A stretch of 64,000 bases of DNA. Origin: Microbacterium sp. SYP-A9085. Lineage in GTDB: Bacteria > Actinomycetota > Actinomycetes > Actinomycetales > Microbacteriaceae. Below the pieces are notes generated by a model that had not been told where the DNA came from, made no database searches, and saw only the letters and a program-made list of their open reading frames with translations. Position numbers and translations under genes: made by a program. Shown here piece after piece: positions 44,922 through 54,413 of the stretch (within the stretch, counting starts at the first letter, position 1; the number at the start of each line of letters is the position of its first letter). The stretch covers positions 558,001 through 622,000 of the forward strand of contig NZ_WJII01000001.1 in assembly GCF_009649635.1 (NCBI RefSeq), written 5' to 3'.

Positions 44922-45086
44922 GTCCCTCCGACCGATGGCAATGAGGGTTTTGCCCCGGTAGAACCGCTTTGTCGACGATGCTCAATTGGTATGCGTCACT
45001 TGAGAGCCAGAGACGCAACCTGCACGGCCGTGAAGATGTATGACAGGCTGGCGCGGGTGCAGGAGCAGGACGTGCGGCGTGATTCA

Positions 45087-45106
45087 GTATCATCCCACCG
45101 TGATAC
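45087..45106. promoter_or_regulatory. Inverted repeat upstream of sufS
   Basis: GTATCA (45087-45092) and TGATAC (45101-45106) are perfect arms separated by 8 bp, about 35 bp above the sufS -10. A candidate regulator site; the protein is unknown. Confidence 0.45.
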
Positions 45107-45139
45107 CGACAAGCCGGCCGCGGGGTGCTCCGGCGGACG

Positions 45140-45145
45140 TAGCCT
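45140..45145 (+). promoter_or_regulatory. -10 box TAGCCT, leaderless sufSU operon
   Basis: TAGCCT ends 7 nt before ATG 45153. Confidence 0.65.
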
Positions 45146-45152
45146 GGATTCC

Positions 45153-46433
45153 ATGACATCCCTCGCCGGCACCGGCGTGTTCGACGTGCGCGCGGTCCGG
45201 GCGGACTTCCCGATCCTGGACGAGCGGATCGGCGACGCGCCTCTGGTGTACCTGGACTCCGCAGCGACCAGCCAGAAGCCGCGCGTGGTCCTGGACGCCG
45301 AGCGTGCGTTCCTCGAGCACGCGAACGCGGCCGTGCACCGCGGCGCACACACACTGGCCGCCGAGGCGACGGAATCGTTCGAGGATGCCCGCGCCGCGGT
45401 GGCCGCTTTCGTGGGCGCCGAGCCCGAGAGCATCGTGTGGACGGCGGGAGCCACGGCCGCGCTGAACCTCGCCGCGTACGCGATCGGCAACGCGAGCGTC
45501 GGTCCGGCAGCGACATCCCGCTACGCCCTGCACCCCGGCGACGAGATCGTCGTGACCGAGGCCGAGCACCACGCGAACCTGATCCCGTGGCAGCAGCTGG
45601 CCGCGCGCACCGGCGCCGTGCTGCGGCACATCCCCGTGCACGACGACGGGACGCTCGACCTCACCGCCGCCGCCGCGCTGATCGGCGAGCGCACGCGCGT
45701 GGTCGCGTTCTCGCACGTGTCCAACGTGCTCGGCATCGTCAACCCGGTCGCGGAGCTCGTGGCCTTGGCGCGGGATGCCGGAGCACTCACAGTCCTCGAC
45801 GCGTGCCAGTCCGCGCCGCACGTTCCGCTGGACCTGCCGGCGCTGGGCGTCGACCTCGCCGCGTTCTCCGGGCACAAAGTCCTCGGTCCGTACGGCATCG
45901 GCGTGCTGTACGGCCGCACCGAGGTGCTCGACGCGCTGCCGCCGGTGCTCACCGGCGGGTCCATGGTCACGACCGTCATACTCGACCACGCGGAGTTCCT
46001 GCCGGCACCGCACAAGTTCGAGGCGGGCACGCAGCCCGTGTCCCAGGCGATCGGGCTCGCGGCCGCGGTGCGCTACCTGGAGGGGCTGGGTATGACCGCC
46101 GTGCACGAGCGTGAGCGCCTCCTCGAGCGGCGCCTGCGCGACGGGCTGCGCGCGATCGACGGCGTACGCCTCCTCGGTGACGCGGATGCCGACCGGGTGG
46201 CGCTGTGCGCCTTCGACGTCGACGGCGTGCACGCGCACGACGTCGGCCAGGTGCTGGACGCGCAGGGCATCGCGGTGCGCGTCGGCCACCACTGCGCGCA
46301 GCCGCTGCACCGCCGGTTCGGGATGACCGCCTCGGTGCGGGCGAGCGCCTCGGTGTTCACGACCGAGGACGAGATCGACGCGTTCCTCGACGTCCTGTCC
46401 GGCGTCCGGGCATACTTCGGGGTGGGCCGATGA
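45153..46433 (+). CDS. sufS: Cysteine desulfurase SufS
   Basis: 426-residue PLP enzyme taking sulfur from cysteine for Fe-S cluster assembly. VYLDSAATSQKP near residue 33, the PLP lysine in FSGHKVLGPYGIG (about 250) and the catalytic cysteine in VGHHCAQPLHRRFG (about 375) are all present. It is translationally coupled to sufU by a 4-base overlap, as in Bacillus, where SufU receives the sulfur. No sufBCD genes are in the window. Start ATG 45153 is leaderless. Confidence 0.95.
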   Translation: MTSLAGTGVFDVRAVRADFPILDERIGDAPLVYLDSAATSQKPRVVLDAERAFLEHANAAVHRGAHTLAAEATESFEDARAAVAAFVGAEPESIVWTAGATAALNLAAYAIGNASVGPAATSRYALHPGDEIVVTEAEHHANLIPWQQLAARTGAVLRHIPVHDDGTLDLTAAAALIGERTRVVAFSHVSNVLGIVNPVAELVALARDAGALTVLDACQSAPHVPLDLPALGVDLAAFSGHKVLGPYGIGVLYGRTEVLDALPPVLTGGSMVTTVILDHAEFLPAPHKFEAGTQPVSQAIGLAAAVRYLEGLGMTAVHERERLLERRLRDGLRAIDGVRLLGDADADRVALCAFDVDGVHAHDVGQVLDAQGIAVRVGHHCAQPLHRRFGMTASVRASASVFTTEDEIDAFLDVLSGVRAYFGVGR

Positions 46434-46873
46434 GCGGACTCGACGCGCTGTACCAGGACCTGATCCTCGACCATGCGAAGCACCCGCACGGATACGGACT
46501 CGCCGACGCGGAGGGGCGCACCGCCGACGTGCATCAGCGCAACCCGGTGTGCGGCGACGAGATCACGCTGCGCCTGCGGCTGGACGGCGACACCGTGCGC
46601 GACGTCACCTGGGAGGGCGCCGGCTGCTCGATCTCCCAGGCCTCGGCATCCATGCTCGCGTCCCTCGTCGGCGGCGACGGGATGCCGCGGGCGACAGCAT
46701 CCGCCCTCATCGACGGATTCCGCGCGTCGCTGCGCTCACGCGGCACCATTCCTCTGGACGAGGAGCGCTTCGGCGACGCCGCCGCGCTGTCCGGGGTATC
46801 GAAGTACACCGCGCGGGTGAAATGCGCGATGCTCGCGTGGGTGGCGCTGGAGGAAGCCCTGCTGCTCGCGTGA
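46430..46873 (+). CDS. sufU: Fe-S assembly sulfur-transfer protein SufU
   Basis: 147-residue SufU/NifU-like protein. The zinc/sulfur-acceptor ligands are visible: Cys and Asp in NPVCGDEIT (about residue 41), Cys in GAGCSISQAS (about 66) and Cys in RVKCAMLAW (about 130). YQDLILDHAKHPHGYG at the start is typical. It accepts persulfide from SufS. ATG 46430 overlaps the sufS stop. Confidence 0.95.
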   Translation: MSGLDALYQDLILDHAKHPHGYGLADAEGRTADVHQRNPVCGDEITLRLRLDGDTVRDVTWEGAGCSISQASASMLASLVGGDGMPRATASALIDGFRASLRSRGTIPLDEERFGDAAALSGVSKYTARVKCAMLAWVALEEALLLA

Positions 46874-46910
46874 GCGCGTGGGACCGGCCGCCGGCGGCGG
46901 GCACGCAAAC

Positions 46911-46916
46911 TAGACT
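46911..46916 (+). promoter_or_regulatory. -10 box TAGACT, purL
   Basis: TAGACT would start transcription near 46923, giving a leader of about 40 nt with GGAG before purL. Confidence 0.55.
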
Positions 46917-46964
46917 CGAGGCGTCCGTGCGATCACGCGCCGTACGAAGCTGGAGCCCCGCCGC

Positions 46965-49295
46965 ATGACCACCCCCACCCACGCCTCCATCGCCGACACC
47001 GTCGACAACGCGAAGGCGACCCCCGAGCGTGAGCAGCCGTACGCGGCGCTCGGACTGAAGGACGACGAGTACGCGGCGATCAAGGACCTGCTCGGTCGAC
47101 GGCCGACGAGCGGCGAGCTGGCCATGTACTCCGTGATGTGGAGCGAGCACTGCTCGTACAAGTCGAGCAAGATCTACCTGCGGTCCTTCGGGCAGAAGGT
47201 CACGCCGGAGATGACGACGCGGCTCATGGTCGGCATGGGCCAGAACGCCGGCGTCGTCGACATCGGCGAGGGCTGGGCCGTGACGTTCAAGGTGGAGTCG
47301 CACAACCACCCCAGCTACATCGAGCCGTTCCAGGGCGCCGCCACCGGCGTCGGCGGCATCGTCCGTGACATCATCTCGATGGGCGCCCGCCCCGTCGCGG
47401 TGATGGACCAGCTCCGCTTCGGCGCCATCGACCACCCCGACACCGCCCGGGTCGTGCACGGCGTCGTGTCCGGCATCTCGTTCTACGGCAACTGCCTGGG
47501 CCTGCCTAACATCGGCGGCGAGACCGTCTTCGACCCGGTGTACCAGGGCAACCCGCTCGTGAACGCCCTCGCGGTGGGCGTGCTGCGCCACGAGGACCTC
47601 AAGCTCGCGAACGCGTCCGGCGTCGGCAACAAGGTCGTCCTGTTCGGCGCCCGCACCGGCGGCGACGGCATCGGCGGAGCATCCATCCTCGCCTCCGACA
47701 CGTTCGCCGCGGGCGGCCCCACCAAGCGCCCCGCCGTGCAGGTGGGCGACCCGTTCGCCGAGAAGGTGCTCATCGAGTGCTGCCTCGAGCTGTACCGCGG
47801 AGACCTCGTCGAGGCGATCCAGGACCTGGGCGCCGCCGGCATCTCGTGCGCGACCAGTGAGCTCGCCGCGAACGGCGGGTCCGGCATGCGCGTCGACCTC
47901 GAGAACGTGCTGCTGCGCGACCCCACGCTCACGCCCGAGGAGATCCTCATGAGCGAGAGCCAGGAACGGATGATGGCGATCGTCGCGCCGGACAAGCTCG
48001 ACGCGTTCCTGGCCGTCACCGGAAAGTGGGATGTCGAGACCAGCGTGCTCGGCGAGGTCACCGGCGACGGCCGGCTGCAGATCTTTTGGCACGGCGAGCA
48101 GATAGTGGATGTCGACCCGTCGACGGTCGCCGTGGACGGCCCCGTCTACGAACGGCCCGTCTCCTACCCGGCATGGATCGACGCACTGCAGCAGGATCCG
48201 GCATCCGCCTTGCCTCGCGCGACCGACGGCGAGGCGCTGCGCGGGCAGCTCCTGCAGCTCGTGGGCAGCCCGAACCTTGCCGACACCTCGTGGGTCACGA
48301 ACCAGTACGACTACTACGTCGGCGGCAACACCGCGCTCGCATTCCCCGATGACGCCGGCATGATCCGCGTCGACGAGAACTCCGGCCTCGGCTTCGCGAT
48401 AGCCACCGACGCGAACGGCCGCTACTGCCAGCTCGACCCCTACCAGGGCGCGAAGCTCGCGCTGGCCGAGGCGTACCGCAACGTCGCCGTGACCGGCGCG
48501 GTGCCGGCAGCGGTCACGGACTGCCTGAACTTCGGCAGCCCGGAGAACCCCGAGGTGATGTGGCAGTTCAGCCAGGCCGTGGACGGCCTCGCCGACGGAT
48601 GCCTCGAGCTCGGCATCCCGGTCACCGGCGGCAACGTCAGCTTCTACAACCAGACCGGCGACACCCCGATCCACCCGACGCCGGTGGTCGGCGTGCTGGG
48701 CATCATCGACGACGTCGCGCACCGCATCCCGTCGGGCTGGCAGGACGAGGGCGAGAACCTGTACCTGCTGGGCGTGACCGCCACCGAGCTGTCCGGCTCG
48801 GCGTGGGCGGCAACCGTGCACGGTCACCTGGGCGGGCGTCCCCCGGCCGTGGATCTGGCCGGCGAGAAGCGCCTGGCCGGGCTGCTGCACGCCGCGAACG
48901 ACCAGAACCTCATCTCCAGCGCGCACGACCTGTCCGAGGGCGGGCTCGCGCAGGCGCTCGTGGACGGCGTGCTGCGGTTCGGCCTGGGCGCGCGCGTATG
49001 GCTGGACGAGATCATCGACCGCGACGGCGTGGATGCCGCGGCCGCCCTGTTCGCCGAGTCCACCGGCCGCGTGATCGTCACGGTCCCCCGCGAAGAGGAC
49101 GTCAAGTTCCGCGGCCTGTGCGAGGGGCGCAGCTACCCGGTGCTGCGTATCGGCGTCACCGACCGCTCCGGCGCGGATGCCGCGCTCGAGGTGCAGGGCC
49201 TTTTCACGATCCCCGCCACCGACCTCCGCGCGACATCCACCGCCACCCTCCCCGCCGCGTTCGGCCCCACCGTCACGGAGCCTCCCGCCGCGTGA
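46965..49295 (+). CDS. purL: FGAM synthase large subunit PurL (short form)
   Basis: 776-residue enzyme converting FGAR to FGAM with ATP and ammonia. [20 protein letters not shown] near residue 48, [13 protein letters not shown] near 100 and [12 protein letters not shown] near 130 mark the first half, and [13 protein letters not shown] with the second AIR-synthase-like repeat marks the rest. At this length it lacks the fused glutaminase of the E. coli form and needs PurS and PurQ, both encoded at 29.8-30.8 kb. Its stop codon forms the first bases of hairpin element 3. Confidence 0.97.
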   Translation: MTTPTHASIADTVDNAKATPEREQPYAALGLKDDEYAAIKDLLGRRPTSGELAMYSVMWSEHCSYKSSKIYLRSFGQKVTPEMTTRLMVGMGQNAGVVDIGEGWAVTFKVESHNHPSYIEPFQGAATGVGGIVRDIISMGARPVAVMDQLRFGAIDHPDTARVVHGVVSGISFYGNCLGLPNIGGETVFDPVYQGNPLVNALAVGVLRHEDLKLANASGVGNKVVLFGARTGGDGIGGASILASDTFAAGGPTKRPAVQVGDPFAEKVLIECCLELYRGDLVEAIQDLGAAGISCATSELAANGGSGMRVDLENVLLRDPTLTPEEILMSESQERMMAIVAPDKLDAFLAVTGKWDVETSVLGEVTGDGRLQIFWHGEQIVDVDPSTVAVDGPVYERPVSYPAWIDALQQDPASALPRATDGEALRGQLLQLVGSPNLADTSWVTNQYDYYVGGNTALAFPDDAGMIRVDENSGLGFAIATDANGRYCQLDPYQGAKLALAEAYRNVAVTGAVPAAVTDCLNFGSPENPEVMWQFSQAVDGLADGCLELGIPVTGGNVSFYNQTGDTPIHPTPVVGVLGIIDDVAHRIPSGWQDEGENLYLLGVTATELSGSAWAATVHGHLGGRPPAVDLAGEKRLAGLLHAANDQNLISSAHDLSEGGLAQALVDGVLRFGLGARVWLDEIIDRDGVDAAAALFAESTGRVIVTVPREEDVKFRGLCEGRSYPVLRIGVTDRSGADAALEVQGLFTIPATDLRATSTATLPAAFGPTVTEPPAA

Positions 49296-49350
49296 GGTGA
49301 CGCGAATGGCGGGAATGACGCCCGCGATACCGACCATTCGCGTCATCTCA
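49293..49350. repeat. Intergenic hairpin element 3
   Basis: TGAGGTGACGCGAATGG (49293-49309) pairs with CCATTCGCGTCATCTCA (49334-49350) at 16 of 17 positions, the exception being a G-T wobble. The 24-nt loop contains an inner CGGG/CCCG stem. The purL stop codon is part of the left arm. Confidence 0.75.
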
Positions 49351-49366
49351 CGAACCGACGGAGCCT

Positions 49367-49372
49367 TAGACT
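49367..49372 (+). promoter_or_regulatory. -10 box TAGACT, leaderless small gene
   Basis: TAGACT ends 7 nt before ATG 49380. Confidence 0.6.
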
Positions 49373-49379
49373 GGAGCCC

Positions 49380-49514
49380 ATGGCAGACGACGAGGACCTC
49401 AGCCTGCTCGGTGACCGGCGGCAGCGCCGGATCAAGGTGGTCGCCTGGGTGGTCATCGTCGCCCTCATCCTCGTCGCCGGCGGCGCCACCGTCCTCGCGC
49501 TGCTGTTCGGCTGA
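49380..49514 (+). CDS. Very small single-pass membrane protein (44 aa)
   Basis: 44 residues: an acidic then basic N-terminus (MADDEDLSLLGDRRQRRIK) and one hydrophobic helix (residues 20-44) rich in Val, Ile, Leu and Ala, ending LALLFG. There is no ribosome-binding site, but a TAGACT -10 lies 7 nt upstream, the same leaderless arrangement used by many larger genes here, which supports a real gene. Topology by the positive-inside rule puts the N-terminus in the cytoplasm. Family and function unknown. Confidence 0.6.
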   Translation: MADDEDLSLLGDRRQRRIKVVAWVVIVALILVAGGATVLALLFG

Positions 49515-49533
49515 GTTCCCGCGTCCCGCGGCG

Positions 49534-51501
49534 TCAGGACAGCAGGGCGCCCAGGTCGGCGACGGATGTCACCGGCCGGCGGCACGCGAGCGCCTCGCAC
49601 ACGTACACGGCCGCGACGCCGTCGACCTCGGTCCTGCCGGCCAGGAGCGGGATGTCGTCGGCTGCCGCGTGCGCGACCACCGTCACGGCGCCCGGCCTGG
49701 GCCTGCCCTGGGCGATCCGGCCCAGCGCGTCCCGCGCCGGCCCCGGGCGCCCGACGACAGCGACCTCACGCTGCGGCGCGCTCAACCATTCCAGCTGACG
49801 CAGCAGCCAGCCGTGCCGGGTGGGCTGCGCACCCGCGCGGCTGCCCGGGATGGCGTCGATCGCGCGCTGCCGCCAGGCGAGGTCCCCGGTCAGGCCGGCC
49901 AGGAGCAGGCACACCTCGATCATCACGGACGTCCCGGCCGGCATCCCGTCGTCGGTGCGCGTCTTCGGCCGGGAGAACAGCTCGTGCGTCGCCGTGTCGA
50001 ACCAGCCGCCGCGCTCGTCGCGGAACCACCGGTCGGCCGCCGCCGCCAGTGACAGCGCCCGGTGGAACCAGACCGTGTCCCCCGTCGCACCGAACAGCTC
50101 CAGCTCGGCCAGCGCCGTCGCCGCGTGGTCCAGGAGGAACCCGCCGTCGCCGACGGCGGTGTGCGCGATCCGTCCGTCGTCGCGGACGCGGCCGTGCAGG
50201 CGCTCCGCGGCCGCGGCGCCGGCGACGATCCACTCCGGCTCGTCGAGCAGCAGCCCTCCCTTCACGAGTCCGCGGACCGCGAGGGCGTTCCCGTCGGTGA
50301 GTACCGTGTCGTCCGTCCGGGGCCGCGGGCGACGGGATTGCCGGGCGACGAGGGCCGCGCGGAGCGCATCCGGCAGCGGCGTCACCCGGTCGTCGGTGGC
50401 GGTCAGCTGCAACGGGCGCGCCTCCTCGCCCGCCGCGTCCGCGCCGAGCTGGACCGCCCAGTGCTCGCCGTCGAGCCCCGCCCCGGCGAGCGTGTCCACG
50501 AGCTCTGCGCGGGTCCACACGGAGGAGCCGCCCTCGACGCCGCCGCTGTCCGCGTCGAACGCGGAGCGGAAGACATCCTCGGCGGTGCGGAACCCCGTCA
50601 GCAGGAACGAGGCTGTGCTCCGCGCGACGGCCGCCAGGTCGTCGCGGTCCGCGAGCACCGCGGCCGCCGCGTATGCGGGCAGCAGCAGCGCGTTGTCGCC
50701 GAGCATCTTCTCGAAGTGCGGCGTCCGCCATGCCGCATCCGTGCAGTAGCGGGCGAATCCGCCGTCCACGAGGTCGTGGATGGCGCCTCGGGCCATCGCC
50801 GTCAGCGCACCCACCGCGGCATCCAGCGCCTCCGGGTCGCCCGTGCGGGCGTGGCGATGCAGGAGCCACTCGATCGCCATCGGGTGCGGGAACTTCGGAG
50901 CGGTGCCGAACCCGCCGTGCTCGCGGTCGCGCAGGCGCAGCGCGGCCGCGAGCGCGCGGTCCGCCTCGGCCTCGGCGTCCTCGGCCCCGGTGCCGCGTGC
51001 GGCGTCCGCGAGCGCGAGCTCGGCGGCGATCGCCTGCACGGAGGCGCGCACGGCGCCGCGGCGCGTCGTCCATGCGCGCGTCACGCCGTCCAGGACGCTG
51101 CGGAACGACGGCCGCCCGCCGGCCGCCTGCTGCGGCCAGTACGATCCGGCGTAGAACGGCTCGCCGTCCGGGGTGAGGAAGATCGACATCGGCCAGCCGC
51201 CGGCGCCCAGCCGCCGAGCGGCCTCCTGGTAGGCGGCGTCGATGTCGGGGCGCTCCTCGCGGTCGACCTTGACGCAGACGAACGCCCGGTTCAGCTCGGC
51301 CGCGGTGTCGGCATCCCGGAACGACTCGGCGGCCATGACGTGGCACCAGTGACAGGTGCTGTACCCGATCGACAGGAAGACCGGGATGTCGCGGCGGGCT
51401 GCCTCGGCGAACGCGTCCGGGCCCCACGGGTGCCAGTCGACCGGGTCGTCGGCGTGCTGCAGAAGATAGCGGGATGTCGCCCCGTCCAGCCTCGCGGCCA
51501 T
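49534..51501 (-). CDS. Thioredoxin-like DUF255 protein (YyaL/SPATA20 family)
   Basis: 655-residue protein. The N-terminal thioredoxin-like domain (about 1-170) has [17 protein letters not shown] and the CxxC motif in [14 protein letters not shown] (about residue 55). The rest is an alpha/alpha six-barrel-like region related to glycan epimerases ([37 protein letters not shown]). The protein family is widespread; its function is not settled. GGAGG precedes ATG 51501; an upstream in-frame start adds only low-complexity sequence. It is 22 nt from the LysR gene, on the same strand downstream of it. Confidence 0.9.
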   Translation of the reverse strand: MAARLDGATSRYLLQHADDPVDWHPWGPDAFAEAARRDIPVFLSIGYSTCHWCHVMAAESFRDADTAAELNRAFVCVKVDREERPDIDAAYQEAARRLGAGGWPMSIFLTPDGEPFYAGSYWPQQAAGGRPSFRSVLDGVTRAWTTRRGAVRASVQAIAAELALADAARGTGAEDAEAEADRALAAALRLRDREHGGFGTAPKFPHPMAIEWLLHRHARTGDPEALDAAVGALTAMARGAIHDLVDGGFARYCTDAAWRTPHFEKMLGDNALLLPAYAAAAVLADRDDLAAVARSTASFLLTGFRTAEDVFRSAFDADSGGVEGGSSVWTRAELVDTLAGAGLDGEHWAVQLGADAAGEEARPLQLTATDDRVTPLPDALRAALVARQSRRPRPRTDDTVLTDGNALAVRGLVKGGLLLDEPEWIVAGAAAAERLHGRVRDDGRIAHTAVGDGGFLLDHAATALAELELFGATGDTVWFHRALSLAAAADRWFRDERGGWFDTATHELFSRPKTRTDDGMPAGTSVMIEVCLLLAGLTGDLAWRQRAIDAIPGSRAGAQPTRHGWLLRQLEWLSAPQREVAVVGRPGPARDALGRIAQGRPRPGAVTVVAHAAADDIPLLAGRTEVDGVAAVYVCEALACRRPVTSVADLGALLS

Positions 51502-51523
51502 GTGTCCTCCATCGTCCGGCGCG

Positions 51524-52417
51524 TCAGGAATGCGCGAGAGCTCGCAAGTGGGCGGCGAGCCCCTCCTGCGCCTGCGAGGACTCGTCACGGGTGCGCTGCA
51601 CGAGCCCTATCTCGGCGCGTCCCGCCGGCCGGTCCAGCGTCAGCGGCACGAGCCGGCCGCTGAGCGTCGCATAGGCCGGCACGAACGTGCCGACGATCCC
51701 GAGACCCGCCTCGGCCGCCAGCATCCTGGTCTGCAGGCCGCTGATCTCCAGGACCGACTCGTAGTCCTCCAGCCCGCTGCGGCGCATGACATCCCGGTAG
51801 AACGTGGTCTCCACGGCCGTCGCCGGTGCCGTGATGAGCCCGGCCGCGGCGATCTGCTCGGGGGAGACCTCGTCCTGCGCTGCCAGCGGGTGGTCGCGCG
51901 GGGCGAAGAACACGAACTCCGCGGTGCCCAGCACCTCGAACTCGACGCCCGGAGGCAGGTGCCAGTTGAGCACATAGGCGAGGTCGAGGCTGTGGTCGAG
52001 CACCGCCTGCGCGGTGACTCCGCTGTGCCCGAACTGAATCGACAGCATGGTGTCCGGGTGCGCGGACTGGACCGGACCCACCACCTGCTGCATGAAGTAT
52101 GGCTGCTCGAACGCGAGGCTCGCGCCGACCCGCAGCCGCACGCCCCTGCCGCGACGCAGGTCGTCGAGCGCATTGCGCAGCGACTCCTGCTCGTTCAGCA
52201 GGGTGCGTGCGGAGCGGTACACCTCGCGTCCGGCGGGGGTGAGCCGGATCCGCCCGTCCTCGTACCGCAGCAGCTCCATCGCGACGGTCTTCTGCAGCTC
52301 GGCGACGTGATGCGACACCGTGGACTGGCTCAGATGCAGGTGTCGGGCCGCCGCGGAGTAGCCGCCGCGATCCACCACTGCCGCGAACACCGTCAGGCGG
52401 AACAGCTCGAGATTCAC
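51524..52417 (-). CDS. LysR family regulator
   Basis: 297-residue LTTR. The HTH ([36 protein letters not shown]) spans residues 5-45, and an effector domain of periplasmic-binding-protein type follows ([28 protein letters not shown]). The start is GTG 52417. It lies 66 bp downstream of the solute-binding-protein-like gene on the same strand, an unusual same-strand placement for LysR genes, and may regulate that gene. Confidence 0.92.
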   Translation of the reverse strand: MNLELFRLTVFAAVVDRGGYSAAARHLHLSQSTVSHHVAELQKTVAMELLRYEDGRIRLTPAGREVYRSARTLLNEQESLRNALDDLRRGRGVRLRVGASLAFEQPYFMQQVVGPVQSAHPDTMLSIQFGHSGVTAQAVLDHSLDLAYVLNWHLPPGVEFEVLGTAEFVFFAPRDHPLAAQDEVSPEQIAAAGLITAPATAVETTFYRDVMRRSGLEDYESVLEISGLQTRMLAAEAGLGIVGTFVPAYATLSGRLVPLTLDRPAGRAEIGLVQRTRDESSQAQEGLAAHLRALAHS

Positions 52418-52483
52418 GGGCCCCGCACTCCCCTCGGGATCGGAGAGCCGTCGAATCCGCGGCTCCGGGTCACCCCGCCAGGA

Positions 52484-53374
52484 TCACACGAGAACGGAGT
52501 CTGCGTACCTGCTTTCGGTCAGATCGAGGTCGAGCAGGCCCCAGTCCTTCATCCAGCGCTGCGTGGCGTCGTACATCTCGCGCGTGTACTGCTGGAACAC
52601 TATCCGCTCGCCGGGCCCGAAGCGACGCACGTCGGCGATCGCCGCGAGGTCCTCCGGCATCTCCCGCAGCCAGTACTTCTTGTATCGCTCCTGCTCGAGG
52701 TCGATGTCGCGCTGCGCGCGCTCGAGCGCACGGAAGTACGCCTCGGTGTCGGCGTGGTCCGCCTCGTTCGAGACGAAGAACCCCATCATGAACGTGGTGT
52801 CCAGGAGCTTGCGGTATCCGAGCTGCTCGAGCAGGTAGTACTGCGGGCCGAACACGTTCGCCGCCTGCACCTCGCCGCGCAGCATCAGGCGCACCCGGTC
52901 GTACGGGAACCCGGCGAACGTCGTGGTGACCTGGTCGCGCTCGAGCACGCTCGCGAGGCCCTGGATCGCCGAATAGTGGCTGCCGGAGTGGTAGCCGACC
53001 GCGACCGGGACGTTCGCGAGGTCCTCCGGCGTGCGCAGGTCGGAGTCCGGGGCGACGAAGATGCCGGCCGGCGAGACGGAGTAGGCGGCCGCCCACAGCT
53101 TGCCGCTGGTCTGGTGGCTGGCCGCGTCGTTGACCGCCCAGTGGCAGGCGCCGGACACGTCGCATGCACGGCCCTTGGACATGTCCTCGAGCGCGCCGCT
53201 CTTGAACTCCTCCGGGGCGGAGTCGGTGGACTGGATCGCCGACGTGGTGCGGGACGCCCCGGCGAACCATTCCTGGGCGAACTCGTAGTCCAGCCCCTCG
53301 TCGGTGAAGTAGCCGTGCTCCTCGGCGACCCACTCCTGGAGCCGCCCGTGCGGCTGGATGACGAATTTACCCAT
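52484..53374 (-). CDS. ABC solute-binding-protein-like protein without signal peptide
   Basis: 296-residue NMT1/THI5-like or NitT/TauT-like binding fold: EEHGYFTDEGLDYEFAQEW at the start, DVSGACHWAVNDAASHQTSG near residue 72, APDSDLRTPEDLANVPVAVG near 110. There is no export signal or lipobox at either possible start (53374 or 53389), and no ABC permease or ATPase is next to it. ATG 53374 is favoured by GAAGGG 7 nt upstream. It could be a cytoplasmic ligand sensor or an enzyme of this fold (for example a decarboxylase-type relative) working with the adjacent LysR gene. Confidence 0.8.
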   Translation of the reverse strand: MGKFVIQPHGRLQEWVAEEHGYFTDEGLDYEFAQEWFAGASRTTSAIQSTDSAPEEFKSGALEDMSKGRACDVSGACHWAVNDAASHQTSGKLWAAAYSVSPAGIFVAPDSDLRTPEDLANVPVAVGYHSGSHYSAIQGLASVLERDQVTTTFAGFPYDRVRLMLRGEVQAANVFGPQYYLLEQLGYRKLLDTTFMMGFFVSNEADHADTEAYFRALERAQRDIDLEQERYKKYWLREMPEDLAAIADVRRFGPGERIVFQQYTREMYDATQRWMKDWGLLDLDLTESRYADSVLV

Positions 53375-53578
53375 GATCACACCCTTCATCGCGTCGTGAC
53401 CGGACCGTCTGCGCGGCCCCGCCGCCGGGAGGCGGCATCCGCCTGCCCCGGTGCTGCTCACGGTACGCGGCGGGTTTGCGGGCTCACAACGGGCCACGAT
53501 CGATCACGCCATCGCGTTTTTCGATACGCCCGTAAAGGGGGGCGTGTCTGCCGGCGGGTGTGTTCCAGGCGGGGCGGT

Positions 53579-53584
53579 TACCCT
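53579..53584 (+). promoter_or_regulatory. -10 box TACCCT, leaderless
   Basis: TACCCT ends 7 nt before GTG 53592. Confidence 0.6.
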
Positions 53585-53591
53585 TGTCCGT

Positions 53592-54317
53592 GTGCAGGAG
53601 TTCTGGCAGTTCGCCGGCGATTACTGGTGGCTGATCTTCCCCCTGATGGGGGTTTTCGGCGGTGCCGGCAAGGCGTGGCAACGCAACGCCCGCGATCGGC
53701 ATCAGCGACGCCTGGAGGTGCTGCGCGCCAAGGCCGAGATAGCGTCCGCGCACGCGGAGGCCCGCGCTGCACGGCACCGGCCGTTCGTGTCCGCGGCGCC
53801 GGTGGAGCGACCGGCCGCAGAGCAGCTGCACGCGCTGTTCGATGCGCAGGATGCCGTCACCGCACGCTGGCTCGAGTACGAGCTGGATGTCGCGAAGCTG
53901 ATAGCGTTCCCGGCCATGAGCGACGGCCGTCAGCCGCTGACGGCGGCGTTCCTGCGCGCGAAGAAGGTGGCCGACCGGCTCCGTCCGGCCTCGGCGAAAG
54001 TGCGGATCGGCAGGGAGCAGCTGGACGAGTACCGCAACGCGGTGACGGACTACGAGGTCGCGTTCGACGTCGCAGAGCGCGACGCCCGCCGCCTGAAGGA
54101 CTCGACGTTCACGCAGGCCGAGCGCAAGCGCCTGGACACGGCGAAGCAGCTGCTGACCGTCGCCGTCGACGAGGCCGCCACCCCCGCGGAGCGCCAGCTC
54201 GCATACAAGCGCGTCCGCGAGGAGCTCGACGGCCTCCTCTCGCTCTCGGACGGCGCCATCGAGGTGCTCGAGCAGAAGGTCGCGCTCGAGCTGCCGGCCG
54301 GCGACGATCGCGGGTAG
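53592..54317 (+). CDS. Membrane-anchored coiled-coil protein (241 aa)
   Basis: 241 residues. An N-terminal membrane segment (about 8-26, YWWLIFPLMGVFGGAGKAW) is followed by a long charged, largely helical region with several coiled-coil-like stretches (RHQRRLEVLRAKAEIASAHA, RDARRLKDSTFTQAERKRLD). Family not recognised; it looks like a conserved actinobacterial protein with a cytosolic C-terminus. Start GTG 53592 is set by the -10 TACCCT. It is convergent with the opuA operon, and hairpin element 4 lies between the two stop codons. Confidence 0.75.
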   Translation: MQEFWQFAGDYWWLIFPLMGVFGGAGKAWQRNARDRHQRRLEVLRAKAEIASAHAEARAARHRPFVSAAPVERPAAEQLHALFDAQDAVTARWLEYELDVAKLIAFPAMSDGRQPLTAAFLRAKKVADRLRPASAKVRIGREQLDEYRNAVTDYEVAFDVAERDARRLKDSTFTQAERKRLDTAKQLLTVAVDEAATPAERQLAYKRVREELDGLLSLSDGAIEVLEQKVALELPAGDDRG

Positions 54318-54328
54318 CCACAGCCCCG

Positions 54329-54402
54329 CGGCGAACCCACCCTCCGTTCCCGCACCGGCGTCAACGACGCGTGGGTTCGGCAACTGGAGGGTGGGTTCGC
54401 CG
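54329..54402. repeat. Intergenic hairpin element 4 between convergent genes
   Basis: CGGCGAACCCACCCTCC (54329-54345) pairs perfectly over 17 bp with GGAGGGTGGGTTCGCCG (54386-54402). The 40-nt loop contains an inner GCGTC-AAC-GACGC hairpin and a partial third copy GTGGGTTCG (54371-54379). Its placement suits a bidirectional terminator. Confidence 0.8.
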
Positions 54403-54413
54403 GCGGAAACGGC

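Larger units (their letters stand above)
44922..45152. other. Intergenic region at the island's right edge
   Basis: A GGCAA/TTGCC hairpin with an 8-nt loop (44937-44954) lies 15 bp after the island's last stop and may end its transcript. Composition returns to host-like by about 45030. The stretch 44991-45152 can be read open in the sufS frame, but no start signal supports it. No direct repeat matching the left edge was found. Confidence 0.4.

Noticed and set aside
44922-45152. Attachment-site direct repeat or truncated gene at the island edge
   Set aside because: Only a 7-base match to the left edge was found, and the open stretch has no start signal or coding character.
46707-49346. Open minus-strand frame of 879 codons
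   Set aside because: Antisense shadow of purL.
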